Positions 10,238 to 20,570 of a DNA stretch of 64,000 bases are shown piece by piece. Within the stretch, counting starts at the first letter, position 1. Every line of letters starts with the position of its first letter. The notes under the pieces were generated by a model, which was given only the letters and a program-made list of their open reading frames with translations, was not told where the DNA came from and did not search any database. Made by a program: the position numbers and the translations under genes. Location: assembly GCF_020709055.1 (NCBI RefSeq), contig NZ_JAJFCK010000006.1, forward strand, positions 38,470 to 102,469, in the 5' to 3' direction. This DNA is from Ruminococcus callidus (GTDB taxonomy: Bacteria > Bacillota > Clostridia > Oscillospirales > Ruminococcaceae).

Positions 10238-12694
10238 TTAGCCCATTACCACTTCAACAGCGTGGTTCTTGCCATCGGCGAATACCGGCAGCACGTTGCC
10301 CTTGATTGCCTTGCCGTCAACGGTAACAGATACCACACCCTTGCAAACGTGGTTCGGGTTCTTGACGGTAACATCGTAGGTTGCACCACGGAACTGTCTG
10401 GAAATGGTGAAACCATCCCACTCGTGGGGGATCGACGGATCGATCTTCAGGCCGTCCCAATCCGGAATGACACCCAGAATGTACTGGGAAACTGCAACGA
10501 AGTTCCATGCAGCAGTACCGGTCAGCCAGCTGTTCTTTGCCTCGCCGTGACGCTTTGCGTCCTTACCTGCGATCATCTGTGCGTATACATACGGCTCGGT
10601 GCGGTGCAGGTCGGAGTACTTCTCTTCCCGGTATGCCGGAGCGATCTTGCTGTAGTATTCGAATGCCTTGTCGCCGTGGCCAACGAATGCTTCTGCGCAG
10701 ATGATCCATGCGTTGTTGTGGCAGAAGATGCCGGCATTTTCCTTATAGCCTGCCGGATAGGTGGAGATCTCACCGTACTGGATGTAGTACTTGGTGAATG
10801 CCGGCTGGTTCAGGCTCAGACCGTGCTCGGAGTTCAGCCACTTGTCTACGCTCTCCAGAGCCTTCAGGTCAGCGCCGGTCTCCTTACCGCAGCCGCCCAT
10901 AACAGCAAAGCCCTGCGGCTCGATGAAGATCTTGCCCTCTTCGCACTCGTGAGAGCCCATCTTCTTGCCGAAGTCATCATACGCACGGAGGAACCACTCG
11001 CCGTCCCAGCCGTATTCCATAATGTTCTTCTTCATCTGGTCGATGGCAGCCTGTGCCTTGGCAGCGCCGGCTTCGTCGCCCTTCTTCTTGCACATTGCCA
11101 CGTATTCCGGACCTGCATAGGTGAACAGTGCAGCAACCATCATGGATTCTGCAACCTTGGAATACTTGTCCTCGCCGTACTTCGGAGAAGTGGAGGTCTG
11201 GAAAGATTCGCCCGGCTCGTCAGAGAAGCAGGACAGGTTGATGCAGTCGTTCCAGTCTGCACGCATTGCCAGCGGCAGTCCGTGAGGGCCAACGTTCTCT
11301 ACGACGTGGAAGAAGCTCTTCTCCAGGTGATCCATCATGGTCTTTGCCTTGGACTCGTCGTTGTCATACGGTACCATAGCATCCAGAATGGAGTAGTCAC
11401 CGGATTCCTTGATGTATGCAGCTACGGACAGGATCATCCACAGCGGGTCGTCAGAGAAGTCGCCGCCGATCTCGTTGTTGCCCTTCTTGGTCAGAGGCTG
11501 ATACTGGTGATAGCAGCCGCCGTCTTCCAGCTGTGTGGAAGCCAGATCGATCAGACGTTCTCTTGCTCTGTCCGGAATCTGGTGTACGAAGCCCAGCAGG
11601 TCCTGGTTGGAGTCACGGAAGCCCATACCACGGCCGATACCGCTCTCGAAGTAAGAAGCGGAACGGGACATGTTAAAGGTAACCATGCACTGATACTGGT
11701 TCCAGATGTTGACCATACGGTTCATCTTGTCATCCGGAGTCTTGACGCTGTACTTGGACAGCAGCGCATCCCACATTGCCTTCAGTTCAGCCAGTGCAGC
11801 AGCAACCTTTTCCGGTGTGTTGTACTGTTCGATCATCTCGTATGCACGGGACTTGTTCATGCTGCCGTCTGCGTTCCACTTCTGATCCTTCGGGTTTTCT
11901 ACGTAGCCCAGAATGAAGATCAGCTGCTTGGACTCGCCCGGAGCCAGGGTGATTTCCTTATAATGGGAGGCGATGGGCGACCAGCCGTCTGCCACAGAGT
12001 TGGAAGCCTTGCCGGCTGCAACGACCTGCGGATTCTCGAAGCCGTTGTACAGACCGAGGAAGCTCTCACGGTCGGTGTCGTAGCCGTCGATGGCATCGTT
12101 TACGGTGTAGAATGCAAAGTGGTTGCGGCGCTCCTTATATTCGGTCTTGTGGAAAATGGTGGAGCCTTCGATCTCCACTTCGCCGGTGTTGAAGTTTCTC
12201 TGGAAGTTGGTGGAGTCGTCCTGTGCGTTCCACAGACACCACTCAATGAAGGAGAACAGCTTGACGGTCTTTGCCTCGCTGCCCTCGTTCTTCAGAACCA
12301 GACTCTGGATCTCGCCGTTATAGTTCTGCGGCACAAAGAAGGTGACCTCTGCGGAGATACCATTCTTCTTGCCGGAGATGACGGTGTAGCCCATGCCGTG
12401 ACGGCAGGTGTAAGCGTCCAGATCGGTCTTGACCGGAGACCAGCCCGGAGACCATACGGTCTCGCCGTCCTTGATGTAGAAGTAACGGCCGCCCATGTCA
12501 ACCGGTACGTTGTTGTAACGGTAACGGGTGATTCTGCGGAGACGGGCATCCTTGTAGAAGTGATAGCCGCCGGCAGTGTTGGAGATCAGGGAGAAAAACT
12601 CCTGTGTTCCGAGGTAATTGATCCACGGATACGGGGTTTTCGGATTCTGAATGACGTATTCTTTGTTTGCGTCGTCAAAATAGCCAAATTTCAT
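10238..12694 (-). CDS. cbp: Cellobiose phosphorylase (GH94)
   Basis: 818 residues, matching the roughly 810-residue cellobiose phosphorylases. Visible are the N-terminal beta-sandwich with [13 protein letters not shown], and the (alpha/alpha)6 catalytic domain with DWND at residues 480-483, the motif that carries the catalytic acid Asp, plus the [10 protein letters not shown]-terminal segment. It phosphorolyses cellobiose to glucose 1-phosphate and glucose in the cytoplasm, saving ATP. No signal peptide. AAGGAG lies 8 bases before the start. It follows naturally from the secreted cellulase next door, although each gene has its own promoter. Confidence 0.95.
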   Translation of the reverse strand: MKFGYFDDANKEYVIQNPKTPYPWINYLGTQEFFSLISNTAGGYHFYKDARLRRITRYRYNNVPVDMGGRYFYIKDGETVWSPGWSPVKTDLDAYTCRHGMGYTVISGKKNGISAEVTFFVPQNYNGEIQSLVLKNEGSEAKTVKLFSFIEWCLWNAQDDSTNFQRNFNTGEVEIEGSTIFHKTEYKERRNHFAFYTVNDAIDGYDTDRESFLGLYNGFENPQVVAAGKASNSVADGWSPIASHYKEITLAPGESKQLIFILGYVENPKDQKWNADGSMNKSRAYEMIEQYNTPEKVAAALAELKAMWDALLSKYSVKTPDDKMNRMVNIWNQYQCMVTFNMSRSASYFESGIGRGMGFRDSNQDLLGFVHQIPDRARERLIDLASTQLEDGGCYHQYQPLTKKGNNEIGGDFSDDPLWMILSVAAYIKESGDYSILDAMVPYDNDESKAKTMMDHLEKSFFHVVENVGPHGLPLAMRADWNDCINLSCFSDEPGESFQTSTSPKYGEDKYSKVAESMMVAALFTYAGPEYVAMCKKKGDEAGAAKAQAAIDQMKKNIMEYGWDGEWFLRAYDDFGKKMGSHECEEGKIFIEPQGFAVMGGCGKETGADLKALESVDKWLNSEHGLSLNQPAFTKYYIQYGEISTYPAGYKENAGIFCHNNAWIICAEAFVGHGDKAFEYYSKIAPAYREEKYSDLHRTEPYVYAQMIAGKDAKRHGEAKNSWLTGTAAWNFVAVSQYILGVIPDWDGLKIDPSIPHEWDGFTISRQFRGATYDVTVKNPNHVCKGVVSVTVDGKAIKGNVLPVFADGKNHAVEVVMG

Positions 12695-12780
12695 TGAGGG
12701 AACTCCTTTTTTCAGATTTTCAAGATTTTCATGCTGCTGGAACGACCGGAAGCCGACTCGCCCAGGCAGCCAGTGCTTTC

Positions 12781-12809
12781 ATTATAACACAATATATTCA
12801 GAAATACAA
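12781..12809 (-). promoter_or_regulatory. Probable sigma-A promoter of cbp
   Basis: Minus strand TTGTAT, 17 bases, TATAAT, about 87 bases before the start codon. The -35 box is weaker than at neighbouring promoters. Confidence 0.6.
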
Positions 12810-12845
12810 GTGTTTTTTCAAATTATTTCCGGATTTTACGGGCAT

Positions 12846-13862
12846 TTAAACGATGGTGAAAAAATGCTGTGCCACGTGGAAATTCTCGCCCGGCACCAGC
12901 TCGCAGTAGCCGGTCTTTTCTGCCGGCAGCTTCAGGTTGGGCGCATCGATCATGGCGGTCATCGGCTCCGGACAGAAATAGTGCTTTTCGCCCCGGTCAT
13001 TCCACAGAATCCAGAAACGATATGCATCGGAGACTTCATAGCCGATGCCCTTGCCGCTGGCGGAATCCGTCATCAGCACACCACGGAACGGTCTGCCACG
13101 GAACGTCAGCTTTCCGCCGGTGTACATGTCGTTGTCCACCACACGCTTTACCGGACAGGTGGTGCCGTTCTTGTACTGCATGTCGTAGCCGTCCAGCGAG
13201 CGGGTCTCGCAGGTGGGCAGACAGCGGTCATCCAGAATCCACTTTTCCTCCACCGGCACCTGAATCTGAATGTCCTCCTCCTTTGCGCCGTCCACAAACG
13301 GTGCGGAGATGGTGGTGTGGGTGGCGATAGAAACCGGCAGCTTGTGCTGGGACTGGTTCTTGATGGAGAACTTGTACTCCAGACCGGTCTCGCTCAGCAT
13401 GAACAGGAACTCTGCGGTAAACGGCAGCGGGAAGTACTGGAAGAACGGGTCGTTCTCATTATATACATAGCAGGTGCGCACCCATGCGCCCTCTTCGTTG
13501 GCGCTCTGCGCAATGACGGTATGCACACGCTTGTGCAGGAAGCCGTGAATGTGGTTGTGGAACGGTGCAGCCTCGTTCACCGGCAGGTGATACTCCGCAT
13601 CCGAGGTGCGCAGAATGCCGTCGGCAAACCGGTTGGGCAGGTACAGCGTCGGCAGACCCCAGACCTCCGCAGATGCCCGAATGTCGTCGGGGGTATTTGC
13701 CTCATCCCAGCGGAAAAATTCAATGCCGTTTACATCGTCGTGCAGGCGCAGCACGTTGGAGCCGATGCCCGGCGCAATCAGTGCGGTATATCCGCCGGCG
13801 GTGAGCTGTACGCATTCCAAGCCCTTCCAATTTACCGTTTCTGCCTTATTTTTCATCTTCAT
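12846..13862 (-). CDS. Aldose 1-epimerase (galactose mutarotase) family protein
   Basis: 338 residues from MKMKNKAETV, chosen because AAAGG lies 11 bases upstream; the frame is open a further 39 codons. The beta-sandwich fold is suggested by GYTALIAPGIGSNVLRL, PTLYLPNRFADG, the HNHIHGFLH His cluster, SIATHTTISAPF and WNDRGEKHYFCPEPMTA. It probably interconverts sugar anomers, which fits next to cellobiose phosphorylase because GH94 acts on a defined anomer. Exact substrate is unknown. Confidence 0.8.
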   Translation of the reverse strand: MKMKNKAETVNWKGLECVQLTAGGYTALIAPGIGSNVLRLHDDVNGIEFFRWDEANTPDDIRASAEVWGLPTLYLPNRFADGILRTSDAEYHLPVNEAAPFHNHIHGFLHKRVHTVIAQSANEEGAWVRTCYVYNENDPFFQYFPLPFTAEFLFMLSETGLEYKFSIKNQSQHKLPVSIATHTTISAPFVDGAKEEDIQIQVPVEEKWILDDRCLPTCETRSLDGYDMQYKNGTTCPVKRVVDNDMYTGGKLTFRGRPFRGVLMTDSASGKGIGYEVSDAYRFWILWNDRGEKHYFCPEPMTAMIDAPNLKLPAEKTGYCELVPGENFHVAQHFFTIV

Positions 13863-13926
13863 CAATGTTACATCCTTTCTCTTCGCTCTGCCATTTTCAG
13901 AAATTTCAACAGATTGCAATGCTCCC

Positions 13927-13955
13927 ATTATATCATATTTTGTTTGTTTTGTCCA
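13927..13955 (-). promoter_or_regulatory. Sigma-A promoter of the epimerase gene
   Basis: Minus strand TGGACA, 17 bases, TATAAT, about 65 bases upstream of the epimerase start. Confidence 0.7.
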
Positions 13956-14007
13956 GTGCTGTGAAAAAATCACACACATTTTTTACTTTTCCGGAAGCAT
14001 CGCACGC

Positions 14008-15000
14008 CTATACGTGCATCTCCCGAATGTGGACATCGCCGGCGTAGAGGGTTTCCACGTCGCCGTTGAGGTTGCGAATAATCAGACCGCAGTCGTCGGC
14101 GATTCCCACAACAGACGCTTTCTTCGTGTTGCCGTCGGTCATCTCGATCTCCACCGTCCGCCCCGTCAGGCAGGAGCGGGAGCGGTATTCCCGCAGGAAA
14201 CGGCGCTGGCTGAGATCCGGCAGCAGCTGTTCCAGTTCGCACAGCACGGCGCTGAGCAGCTGCGCCCGCTTGACGTGACAGTCCGGCACAGCCTCCTCGA
14301 TGGAGGTGACACGGCGGCACAGCTCCGGCGGAAAAGCGGTCTTGGTGTGGCGGATGTTGATGCCGATGCCGATGACCACCTGTTCCAGCAGACCGGATTC
14401 CAGACTTGCCCCGCCCTCGGTCAGAATGCCGCAGAGCTTCCTGCCGTTCAGAAACAGGTCGTTCACCCACTTGATGCGCACCTGTGTCCCATACAGATTG
14501 TCAATAGCACGTGCCACAGCGACGGCGGCGCACGCCGTCAGGAGAGGCGCATCCCGAAAGGGCAGGCGGGGACGGAGGATCAGAGAGAAATACAGTCCGG
14601 AACCCGCCGGCGAACAGAACGCCCGCCCCTGTCTGCCGCGTCCGGCAGTCTGGCAGTTCGCCGCCACTACTGTGCCGCTGCAATTGCCGCCTTTTTGCAG
14701 AAGCTTCCGGCAGTAGACATTGGTGGAGTCCAGCTCCGGAAACACAAGCAGCTGCTGCCCCAGTGTGCGGGTGTGCAGATACTCCCGCACCGCCTCCTCT
14801 GTCAGCAGGTCGGCATCGGTCACCAGCCGGTATCCGATGCGCTTGCGGGACTCAATGGGATAGCCCTCTTCCTGCAATGCACGCACGGCTTTCCACACGG
14901 CGTTGCGGCTCACGCCCAGATGCGCTGCCAGCACCTCGCCGGAACAAAACTGACCCTCTGCCTTTGCCAAATACTCCGCTGCCGCATCTTTTACACGCAT
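14008..15000 (-). CDS. birA: Bifunctional biotin-protein ligase and biotin repressor
   Basis: 330 residues from ATG at 15000, which is preceded by AAAGGAG. The N-terminal winged helix (about 1-60, GEVLAAHLGVSRNAVWKAV) is the DNA-binding part of class II BirA. The ligase domain has GRGRQGR at 120-126 (biotinyl-AMP loop) and KWVND. It should attach biotin to AccB encoded at 28968 and repress biotin genes when idle. No biotin synthesis or transport gene is in the window, and I did not identify its operator. It overlaps the tatD end by 10 bases. Confidence 0.92.
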   Translation of the reverse strand: MRVKDAAAEYLAKAEGQFCSGEVLAAHLGVSRNAVWKAVRALQEEGYPIESRKRIGYRLVTDADLLTEEAVREYLHTRTLGQQLLVFPELDSTNVYCRKLLQKGGNCSGTVVAANCQTAGRGRQGRAFCSPAGSGLYFSLILRPRLPFRDAPLLTACAAVAVARAIDNLYGTQVRIKWVNDLFLNGRKLCGILTEGGASLESGLLEQVVIGIGINIRHTKTAFPPELCRRVTSIEEAVPDCHVKRAQLLSAVLCELEQLLPDLSQRRFLREYRSRSCLTGRTVEIEMTDGNTKKASVVGIADDCGLIIRNLNGDVETLYAGDVHIREMHV

Positions 15001-15788
15001 GGTTCTGCTCCTTTCTCCGCTGCCGGAATGCCGAAGAGCCGTTCGCCGTTGCGGCAGGTCTGCTCCAGCACCGTCTGCATGTCCTTTCCCAACACCTGCG
15101 CCGCTGCCTCTGCCGTGTAGGGAATCATCGTACTGTCGCACCGCCTGCCGCGCATGGGCACCGGCGCCATGTAGGGGCAGTCCGTTTCCAGTACCAGCCG
15201 GTCTTCCGGCACCACTGCCAGTGCACGCCGTGCCTTTTTGGCATTGGAAAAGGTCAGAACGCCGGTGAAGCCGATGTACATGCCCAGCTTCAGCACCTGC
15301 TGCGCCGTCTCTGCGCTGCCGGAAAAGCAGTGCACCACACCACGGGGACGAAATTCCTCCAGAATGCGTATGTAATCCTCTGTGGCATCCCGTGCGTGGA
15401 TGATGACCGGCAGATCCAGCTGCTTTGCCAGATCCAGCTGCTCCCGCAGCAGGATGATCTGCTGTTCCCGGTCGTATCCCGCATAATGGTAGTCCAGCCC
15501 GATCTCCCCGATGGCGACGACCTTGGGCTGTGCCGCAAGCTTCTCCAGCTGTGCCAGATAGTCCGCCGGCTGGCTTCCGGCAGTCTCCGGATGGATGCCC
15601 ACGGCAGCGTAGAGAATTTCGTGGGCGTGCGCCAGTGCGATGCCGGCGGCGCTGTCCTCCATGGTCGTTCCGGCGAGGACAGCGTGGACAACCCCATGCT
15701 CCGGCAGAGTGCGCAGCACCTCCTCCCGATCCGGCGCAAAGGCATCGTCTGTGTAATGGCTGTGGGTATCAAAAATGGCATGCGGCAT
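14991..15788 (-). CDS. tatD: TatD family metal-dependent DNase
   Basis: 265 residues. Metal ligands of the TatD TIM barrel are visible: DTHSH near the N-terminus, GEIGLDYH, IHARDA, VVHCFSG and ETDCPY. The family has 3'-5' exonuclease or AP-nuclease activity on DNA or RNA; the cellular role is not settled. ATG at 15788 is favoured over an upstream TTG because GGGGAG lies 9 bases before it. It is co-transcribed with birA. Confidence 0.92.
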   Translation of the reverse strand: MPHAIFDTHSHYTDDAFAPDREEVLRTLPEHGVVHAVLAGTTMEDSAAGIALAHAHEILYAAVGIHPETAGSQPADYLAQLEKLAAQPKVVAIGEIGLDYHYAGYDREQQIILLREQLDLAKQLDLPVIIHARDATEDYIRILEEFRPRGVVHCFSGSAETAQQVLKLGMYIGFTGVLTFSNAKKARRALAVVPEDRLVLETDCPYMAPVPMRGRRCDSTMIPYTAEAAAQVLGKDMQTVLEQTCRNGERLFGIPAAEKGAEPCV

Positions 15789-15829
15789 AGACAAAATCTC
15801 CCCTTCTTCAACATATTCACAAATCGTAC

Positions 15830-15858
15830 TTGCAATTTCGGCTTCTGTGTGCTATACT
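15830..15858 (+). promoter_or_regulatory. Sigma-A promoter of alr
   Basis: TTGCAA, 17 bases, TATACT, giving a leader of about 165 bases before alr. Of the 240 bases between tatD and alr I see no other feature. Confidence 0.7.
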
Positions 15859-16028
15859 TAAAACTGTTTTCATCTGCTGCGCTGCAGCAACGGCGCAGAC
15901 CGGTTTTGAAACGATATGACAACAGCAGTTTTCAAGCCTATTCATATCTGGTCAATTTTTATCATAGCATATTTTATCAAAAAATGCAAGCGCAGCCGAA
16001 GCTGCGAAAAAGGGAAGGTTTTGTCATC

Positions 16029-17174
16029 ATGGAATTGGAACAACAAAAACGCTACCGTGCATGGGCAGAAATTGATTTATCCGCACTGGAGCACAACGTT
16101 CGCACCGTACAGAGCATGCTGCCGCAGCATACCCAGTATATGGCGGTGGTAAAGGCGAACGCCTACGGTCACGGCGACGAGGCGATCTGCAAGAAACTCT
16201 GGGAGCTGGGCGTGCGCTGGTTTGCCGTTTCCAATCTGGAGGAGGCGCTCTCCGTGCGGGAATACTGCCCCTACGGAGAGATCTTCATTCTGGGCTACAC
16301 CCCGCCGGAATTTGCGCCGGAGCTGGCACGGAACAACATCATCCAGGGCGTTCTCTCGCTGGACTACGCCCGCCAGTTGCAGCACTTCGCCCACCAGCCG
16401 GTGCGCTGCCACATCAAGCTGGACACCGGCATGGGACGCATCGGGTTCCGCAGCAGCACGCCGGAGGACTGCGCCAGGGAGCTGCTTCCCCTGTTTGAGC
16501 TGGAGCGTCTCTCCATCGAGGGCATCTACACCCACTTCGCCGTGGCAGACTCGCCGGAGGCAGACGACATCGCCTACACACAGGCGCAGGAAGACTTCAT
16601 TGTCAGCGTCTACGACAAGCTGGCAGAGCTGGGACACCCCGTCAAGCACCTGCACTTTATGAACAGCGCCGCATCAGTCACCCGTCCCAACCCCAGAGCC
16701 ACACTGGCACGCATCGGCATCATCATGTACGGACTGGAGCCAAACTATCCGGTGCACGTTCCCATGGAGCTGCGCCCCGTCATGTCCTTGCGCAGTGTGG
16801 TGTCCCACGTGAAAACCGTGGAGCCCGGCGCATGCATCAGCTACGGCAGAACCTACACCGCACCCGCACCCCGCACCATTGCCACCGTCACCATCGGCTA
16901 TGCCGACGGCTACGCACGGCTGCTCTCCAACAAGGCCTCCGCACTGGTGCACGGCAGGGCATGTCCCATTGTGGGAAGAATCTGCATGGATCAGCTGATG
17001 CTGGATGTCACCGACCTGCCGGAGGAGGTCAAGCCCGGCGATGTGGTCACTATGTTCGGCACAGACGGTGATGCCTCCATCACTGCCGATGAGCTTGCTG
17101 CCCTGTACGGCACCATCGGCTACGAGATCGTCTGCGGCATCTCCAAGCGTGTGCCGAGAAACGTCCTGCACTAA
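16029..17174 (+). CDS. alr: Alanine racemase
   Basis: 381 residues. The PLP lysine is Lys42 in VVKANAYGHG; the second catalytic base is Tyr272 in CISYGRTY; TIGYADGY and VGRICMDQLMLDVT are also typical. It makes D-alanine for peptidoglycan, in the cytoplasm. The start is set by GGGAAGG about 10 bases upstream; the frame is open much further back but without a ribosome site. It stands alone, divergent from tatD. Confidence 0.96.
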   Translation: MELEQQKRYRAWAEIDLSALEHNVRTVQSMLPQHTQYMAVVKANAYGHGDEAICKKLWELGVRWFAVSNLEEALSVREYCPYGEIFILGYTPPEFAPELARNNIIQGVLSLDYARQLQHFAHQPVRCHIKLDTGMGRIGFRSSTPEDCARELLPLFELERLSIEGIYTHFAVADSPEADDIAYTQAQEDFIVSVYDKLAELGHPVKHLHFMNSAASVTRPNPRATLARIGIIMYGLEPNYPVHVPMELRPVMSLRSVVSHVKTVEPGACISYGRTYTAPAPRTIATVTIGYADGYARLLSNKASALVHGRACPIVGRICMDQLMLDVTDLPEEVKPGDVVTMFGTDGDASITADELAALYGTIGYEIVCGISKRVPRNVLH

Positions 17175-17293
17175 TTATGTATCACGGAATCACTTATGCA
17201 GATGAGGCAGTACCTTCTCTGCAATAACCCCGCTCAAGAACCTGTTTCGCATCTTCTGACATTTCCGTGTCCAGAAGCACGAGGCAGGCTCTT

Positions 17294-17412
17294 AGAAGTT
17301 GTTCTCACAGAAAAAAACAGCTGTCTTTTCGGCAAGTTTTAAGAACAGCTGCGTTAGAAATTCTTGCCTTGCTGTGCTCAAAAATCCATGTGCATTTCTA
17401 TAAGAACAACTC
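17294..17412. repeat. Intergenic palindromic repeat, short variant
   Basis: A 119-base unit with inverted ends (AGTTGTTCT and AGAACAACT). It shares the blocks GTCTTTTCGGCAA, CTGCGTT and ATTCTTGCC with the 162-base units at 25533 and 27504 but lacks their central segment. It fills most of the 368-base gap between alr and the activase gene; the rest shows nothing certain. Confidence 0.6.
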
Positions 17413-17542
17413 CCTGCAAAACATCCAAAAGAATTTGCGAAAAATTTTCTTGTTTTCTGTAGAATTCACAAGAAAAAAGTTATACAATAAAGATTCTAAG
17501 AATTTCTAGGAATCTCTAGGAAACGGAAAGGAGTACCCATCT

Positions 17543-20512
17543 GTGAGTGAAATAACTGCAATCCCGTATGCCATCGGCATTGATATCGGATCGACAACGG
17601 TAAAAACGGTGGTGCTGGATGAGGAACATCATGTGCTGTCCTCCAGCTATGAGCGGCACTTCTCCAAGGTGCGGGAGACCGTCTGCGGAAAGCTGGGCGA
17701 GCTGGCGCAGCAGTACCCCGCCGATGCCATGCGTGTCAGCATCACCGGTTCTGCCGGTCTGGGGCTGGCGCAGGCGGCGAAGCTGCCCTTTGTGCAGGAA
17801 GTCCACGCCGCATTTCTCGCCGTCAAGGAACGCTGTCCCGAAGCCGATGCCGTCATTGAGCTGGGCGGCGAGGATGCCAAGATCATCTTCCTCACCGGCG
17901 GTGTGGAACAGCGCATGAACGGCAGCTGTGCCGGCGGTACGGGCGCTTTTATCGACCAGATGGCAACGCTGCTGGATGTCAGCGTAGACCAGCTGGATCA
18001 GATGGCACTCCGTGCGGAAAAAGTGTATCCCATCGCCTCCCGCTGTGGTGTTTTCGCCAAGTCGGACATCCAGCCCCTCCTGAATCAGGGCGCACGGCGG
18101 GAGGACATCGCCGCCAGCATCTTTCAGGCAGTCGTAGACCAGACGGTTTCCGGTCTGGCACAGGGCAGACGCATCCAGGGCAACGTGCTCTTTCTGGGCG
18201 GCCCGCTGTCCTTTTTGCAGGGGCTGCGCAACGCTTTCACCAAGACGCTACAGCTGGACGAGGAACACGCCCATTTTCCGGAGGACGGTAGAACCTTTGT
18301 CGCCTACGGCAGCGCCCTGTCCGCCTGCGCCCTGCCAGATGCCTACACTCTGACGCAGTTGCAGGAGATGCTGGCGCAGGCACAGACGCAGACAGCGCTG
18401 GTGGCAGACAAGCCCCTGTTCAGCTATCCGGAGGAATACCAGCGGTTTCAGGAGCGCCACGCCGCCCACGATGTGGCACGGAGCGACTACCGCACCTATG
18501 CCGGCAAGGCGTATCTGGGCATTGATGCCGGCTCCACCACCACCAAGATCGTGCTGCTCTCGGAAAACCACGAGCTGCTCTACGATTTCTACGCCTCCAA
18601 CAAGGGACAGCCGCTGGACTGCATCAAACGGGAGCTGTCCGCCCTCTATGAGGGGCTGAGTCCGGACTGCACCATCTGCGGCAGCGCCGTCACCGGCTAC
18701 GGCGAGGATCTCATCCGTGCCGGACTGGGCGTGGACTTCGGCATTGTGGAAACCGTGGCGCACTTCAAGGCGGCATCGTTCTTCTGTCCGGAGGTGGACT
18801 TCATCATCGACATCGGCGGCCAGGACATCAAGTGCTTCCAGATCAAAAACCACAGCATTGACAGCATCATGCTGAACGAGGCATGTTCCTCCGGCTGCGG
18901 CTCGTTTATTCAGGCGTTCGCCGTGGCGCTGGGCTACGACATCGCCGACTTTTCCAGACTGGGGCTGTTCGCCGAGCATCCGGTAGACCTGGGCTCCCGC
19001 TGCACCGTTTTCATGAACAGCAGCGTCAAGCAGGCGCAGAAGGACGGCGCAACCATCGAGGATATCTCCGCCGGTCTGTCCGGCTCTATCGTCAAGAACG
19101 CCATCTACAAGGTCATCCGTGCCCGCAATCCCGAGGAGCTGGGACAGCACATCGTGGTACAGGGCGGCACATTCCTGAACGACGCCGTGCTGCGGTGCTT
19201 TGAGCGGGAGATCGGCCACGACGTTATCCGGCCGGCGATCTCCGGTCTGATGGGCGCATTCGGCGCAGCTCTCTATGCACAGGAGCGCTCCAGCGGCACC
19301 ACCACCCTGCGCAGCGCAGAGGATCTGAAAAACTTCTCCTACACGGCAAAGGCTGCCACCTGCAAGGGCTGCACGGCGCACTGTGCCCTGAGCATCATCC
19401 GGTTCTCCGACGGCGGACGGTTCATCTCCGGAAACCGCTGTGAAAAGGGTGCCGGCAAGAAAGAAGCGGAGCAGCTGCCCAATCTGTTCGAGTGGAAGTA
19501 CCGGCACATCCTCTCGCTGGCAGAGCACCAGCCGGAAAAGCCCAAGGCAACGGTGGGACTGCCGCTGGCGCTGCACTACTACGACCAGATGCCCCTGTGG
19601 CACACGTTCTTTACAGAGCTGGGATTTGCCGTGAAGTTCTCCGAGGAGAGCACACGGAATACGTATTATAAAGGACAGAGCACCATTCCGTCCGACACGG
19701 TCTGCTATCCGGCAAAGCTGACGCACGGTCACATTGAGAGCCTGCTGGAACAGGGCGTGGACTTCATCTTCTACCCCTGCATGAGCTACAACATCGACGA
19801 GGGCGATTCCGACAATCACTACAACTGCCCCGTTGTGGCGTATTATCCGGAGCTGCTCATGGCAAACTGCGAAAAACTGACGGACAGCAACTTCCTGCAC
19901 CCGTTCCTCGACCTGAACCGCCGCAGCCATGTGGTCAAGGCGCTCCACACCATCTTCGCCAAGTACGCCTCGAAAAAAGAGGTGGAACAGGCGCTGGAAC
20001 ACGGCTTCGCCGCACTGGAGCAGTACCGGAAGGACATTGTTGCCGAGGGCGAGGAGATCGTCCGGCAGGCACGGGAGGCAGGCAGGCAGATCATCGTGCT
20101 GGCAGGCAGACCCTACCACATTGACCCGGAGATCAACCACGGCATCCACAAGCTCATCGCCAGTCTGGGGCTTGCCGTCATCACCGAGGACAGCGTGGCG
20201 CATCTGGCGCAGACACCGGAATTACAGGCGCTGAACCAGTGGACATACCACTCCAGAATGTACCGTGCTGCCAAGTACGTCACCACCCAGCCGGATATGC
20301 AGCTGGTACAGCTGGTGTCCTTCGGCTGCGGCATCGATGCCATCACCACCGACGAGGTGCGGCGGATTCTGGAGGACGGCGGAAAGCTGTACACCCAGCT
20401 GAAAATCGACGAGATCAGCAATCTGGGTGCCATCAAGATCCGCCTGCGAAGCCTGATCGCAGCCATGGAACAGACACAGAAACAAAGTCCCGCCGAACCA
20501 GCGGAGGCATGA
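17543..20512 (+). CDS. Acyl-CoA dehydratase activase-like protein with two ASKHA domains and a DUF2229 domain
   Basis: 989 residues, GTG start with AAAGGAG 9 bases upstream. Two ATPase domains of the 2-hydroxyglutaryl-CoA dehydratase activase type stand in tandem: IDIGSTTVK near residue 15 with Cys129 in GSCAGGTGAF, and IDAGSTTTK near 330 with Cys448 and Cys452 in ACSSGCGSF. A CKGCTAHC motif (607-614) and a DUF2229-type region (about 668-890) follow. Family knowledge suggests an ATP-driven, iron-sulfur electron donor to a dehydratase-like partner, most likely the next gene. The substrate is unknown. The second ASKHA domain could be structural or regulatory. Confidence 0.85.
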   Translation: MSEITAIPYAIGIDIGSTTVKTVVLDEEHHVLSSSYERHFSKVRETVCGKLGELAQQYPADAMRVSITGSAGLGLAQAAKLPFVQEVHAAFLAVKERCPEADAVIELGGEDAKIIFLTGGVEQRMNGSCAGGTGAFIDQMATLLDVSVDQLDQMALRAEKVYPIASRCGVFAKSDIQPLLNQGARREDIAASIFQAVVDQTVSGLAQGRRIQGNVLFLGGPLSFLQGLRNAFTKTLQLDEEHAHFPEDGRTFVAYGSALSACALPDAYTLTQLQEMLAQAQTQTALVADKPLFSYPEEYQRFQERHAAHDVARSDYRTYAGKAYLGIDAGSTTTKIVLLSENHELLYDFYASNKGQPLDCIKRELSALYEGLSPDCTICGSAVTGYGEDLIRAGLGVDFGIVETVAHFKAASFFCPEVDFIIDIGGQDIKCFQIKNHSIDSIMLNEACSSGCGSFIQAFAVALGYDIADFSRLGLFAEHPVDLGSRCTVFMNSSVKQAQKDGATIEDISAGLSGSIVKNAIYKVIRARNPEELGQHIVVQGGTFLNDAVLRCFEREIGHDVIRPAISGLMGAFGAALYAQERSSGTTTLRSAEDLKNFSYTAKAATCKGCTAHCALSIIRFSDGGRFISGNRCEKGAGKKEAEQLPNLFEWKYRHILSLAEHQPEKPKATVGLPLALHYYDQMPLWHTFFTELGFAVKFSEESTRNTYYKGQSTIPSDTVCYPAKLTHGHIESLLEQGVDFIFYPCMSYNIDEGDSDNHYNCPVVAYYPELLMANCEKLTDSNFLHPFLDLNRRSHVVKALHTIFAKYASKKEVEQALEHGFAALEQYRKDIVAEGEEIVRQAREAGRQIIVLAGRPYHIDPEINHGIHKLIASLGLAVITEDSVAHLAQTPELQALNQWTYHSRMYRAAKYVTTQPDMQLVQLVSFGCGIDAITTDEVRRILEDGGKLYTQLKIDEISNLGAIKIRLRSLIAAMEQTQKQSPAEPAEA

Positions 20513-20570
20513 TGCCGCAGACCACAAGCCGTTCCACCGTCCGGGCATTCCAAGGAGGTACCCATATCTT

